Shown piece after piece: positions 62,758 to 64,000 of a DNA stretch of 64,000 nt (position 1 is its first letter; the number at the start of each line of letters is the position of its first letter). The notes below the pieces were generated by a model. It did no database searches and was not told where the DNA came from. It saw nothing but the letters and a program-made list of their open reading frames with translations. Made by a program: the position numbers and the translations under genes. This DNA is from Acidisoma sp. PAMC 29798 (lineage in GTDB: Bacteria; Pseudomonadota; Alphaproteobacteria; Acetobacterales; Acetobacteraceae): NCBI RefSeq assembly GCF_030252425.1, contig NZ_CP126994.1:248001-312000 (forward strand), in the 5' to 3' direction.

Positions 62758-63504
62758 CTACCGACTGCTAGTCGGCGGCCGCCTTCCCGCTGGTTTCGAT
62801 GCGCCGCGGGACTGGGCCGCCGTGACGGAGTGTTCCTTACCGTTGAGGCCGAGCCCGCCAAGGACCAGCTGGACAATCGTCGCTTTGGCCGAGTCGTAAT
62901 CCGCTTCCTCCAAGACCCTTTTCTTCTTCATAATGGTCATCTGGCTGGAAAAATCGGCATAGGCCTGGGTCATGGCCCAAATACAGAAGAATAGATCCGG
63001 GGCGCTGATCGGCCTGACCATGCCTTGGGCAGCCCATTCATCAACAAGTCTCATCTTATTAAGCAGCAGGGGCGTCGAGACCTTCTCAATGAAGGTTCCA
63101 ATGTATTGCGCGCCGCTGATGATCTCATTTGCGTATATCCGGGACAAATCCGGATGATCTCTTGAGAAATCGACCTTCCTATGGATGTAATTCGTGAGAA
63201 TTTCCACAATATTGGTCGTAAGATCGAGATTTTCGATATCTCTTGCCCACATGTTCATGGCTCGCTCCAAGATGGCGCGATACAAATCTTCCTTGTCCTC
63301 GAAGTAATAATAGATGTGGGGTTTTGCGATAGACGCCTTTTTGGCGATCAGCGCCGTCGTCGCGCCCCGGAAGCCGAAATGCCCAAAGACAAATTCTGCC
63401 GCATCAAGAATTTTACCTTCGATATCTGGTCCAGGTGCCGCCTTTCGGCCGCCGCTCGAGGGCCGGCGGATGCGAAATAGCTTCAGCAGATCATCGTCTG
63501 ACAT
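62758..63504 (-). CDS. TetR-family regulator, RutR-like
   Basis: 248 residues from the ATG at 63504; an in-frame ATG at 63639 would add a poorly conserved leader. DNA-binding domain: ILDAAEFVFGHFGFRGATTA, IAKKASIAKPHIYYYFEDKE (about 45-82). The ligand domain resembles RutR (YcdC-type C-terminus): DFSRDHPDLSRIYANEIISG and FFCIWAMTQAYADFSSQ. RutR binds uracil or thymine and controls pyrimidine breakdown. A basic, Pro/Ser-rich N- and C-terminal extension is present. Same strand and upstream of the NCS1 permease. Confidence 0.88.
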   Translation of the reverse strand: MSDDDLLKLFRIRRPSSGGRKAAPGPDIEGKILDAAEFVFGHFGFRGATTALIAKKASIAKPHIYYYFEDKEDLYRAILERAMNMWARDIENLDLTTNIVEILTNYIHRKVDFSRDHPDLSRIYANEIISGAQYIGTFIEKVSTPLLLNKMRLVDEWAAQGMVRPISAPDLFFCIWAMTQAYADFSSQMTIMKKKRVLEEADYDSAKATIVQLVLGGLGLNGKEHSVTAAQSRGASKPAGRRPPTSSR

Positions 63505-64000
63505 CGCGGGCGGCCGCTCCCTGGAGGCTTCGTCCTTTGCGCCGGGCGCGAAAGAACCCACTACTCCTGCCTGATACGGGTGAGCCCAGCAAGTCGAGGG
63601 AGCCGTCGCCACGAGACTTGGACGGACGTGCATGGTCATAAGCCCATGGTTCGGCAGTCTATTCGACGTCCTCTTTCATCACGCCTGGCAGACTCGTCCC
63701 GGCAGTGGTGCGCGGATAAGACGATCTTAACTCGAAATCAAAACAGAATTCGGATGAACCCTATCGTTATGCCGCAGTCAATTCATTGTGATGCCGACCG
63801 CGCAACAGCCTGTGCCGATGCAGCAGACAGATCTGCCACATCGCGAGATAGACATGCGAGGGGTGGTAGACATGCGAGATTGGTATTCACACGTATCGGC
63901 ATGAACGCGGGGAAGCGAGATTACGCAATCAAAACGCCAACCGATGACAGAACAAGAAACATCGAGACACTCGATTGACAGGTCGCCAATCCTGCGCCAG
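63505..64000. other. Right-edge region without a supported gene
   Basis: Open frames here are low-complexity or lack family features. A 12-base direct repeat TAGACATGCGAG occurs at 63849-63860 and 63867-63878, 18 bp apart. The promoter of the TetR gene is expected near 63505-63700, but no clear boxes are seen. Confidence 0.4.

Noticed and set aside
63580-63978. 132-codon plus-strand frame near the right edge
   Set aside because: Arg/Asp/Ala-rich, no domain, no ribosome-binding site, overlaps the 5' region of the TetR gene.

Overview
The window reads as a GC-rich chromosomal segment of an alphaproteobacterium, probably Rhodospirillales and possibly Acetobacteraceae-like. This is inferred from the gene families and their order (hisC/chorismate mutase beside metX-metW, heparinase near purH, MbfA-type iron exporter, xdhABC), not from a marker gene. 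There is no rRNA, tRNA, CRISPR array, transposase or phage gene. Genes are tightly packed, with many 1-4 base stop/start overlaps.

Left part (1-38.9 kb), mostly housekeeping. It starts with hisC (cut by the window edge) and a chorismate mutase facing metX-metW, then a glycosyltransferase and an ArsR-SDR pair split by a REP-like inverted repeat. A seven-gene purine operon on the minus strand (about 15.9 to 6.5 kb) encodes xanthine dehydrogenase XdhA-XdhB-XdhC and a BMP-type nucleoside ABC transporter. A membrane glycosyltransferase and an envelope operon follow (DUF374 acyltransferase, waaA, lpxK, with cobD at the end). Then come mbfA, purH, a MazE/VapC-type toxin-antitoxin pair, a GT4 glycosyltransferase with a heparinase-like protein, thpR-tesA, a YbbA/YbbP-type ABC pair, a sulfite-oxidase-like molybdoenzyme behind a TumE/TumA toxin-antitoxin pair, two gamma-butyrobetaine-hydroxylase-like dioxygenases with a phosphonate-type hexapeptide acyltransferase, and glgX.

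Right part (39.3-63.6 kb), the part worth attention. It is a 24-kb catabolic island that looks dedicated to thiamine-related or other N-heteroaromatic compounds. Operon A (39.7-46.5 kb, plus) has ABC ATPase and permease of the ThiZ/ThiX type, alpha/beta hydrolase, amidohydrolase, two-subunit Rieske oxygenase, RidA-like protein and a second alpha/beta hydrolase. A zinc alcohol dehydrogenase (minus) and an aldehyde dehydrogenase (plus) face away from each other. Operon B (47.7-55.6 kb, plus) has aldehyde dehydrogenase, a GntR/FCD regulator, a ThiY-like binding protein, small and large N,N-dimethylformamidase-like subunits, a TenA thiaminase II with a complete active site, and a DszA/NtaA-type flavin monooxygenase. 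Operon C (minus) has a second such monooxygenase, a rhodanese and an amidase. Hydroxyethylthiazole kinase ThiM, a GFA-type zinc protein, an NCS1 permease and a RutR-like TetR regulator close the island.

Three intergenic regions of the island each carry two copies of the palindrome TGYATRCA, spaced 84, 52 and 62 bp centre to centre, close to whole helical turns. They are probable operators of the GntR protein and tie the split ABC transporter and the enzymes into one regulon. The working hypothesis is uptake and oxidative breakdown of a thiamine-derived pyrimidine: the formamidase-like enzyme would deformylate, TenA would deaminate, the two dehydrogenases would oxidise the hydroxymethyl group, and Rieske and flavin monooxygenases would attack the ring. 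The thiazole half would be salvaged by ThiM or attacked by operon C. I know of no described pathway with this composition. The substrate is inference.
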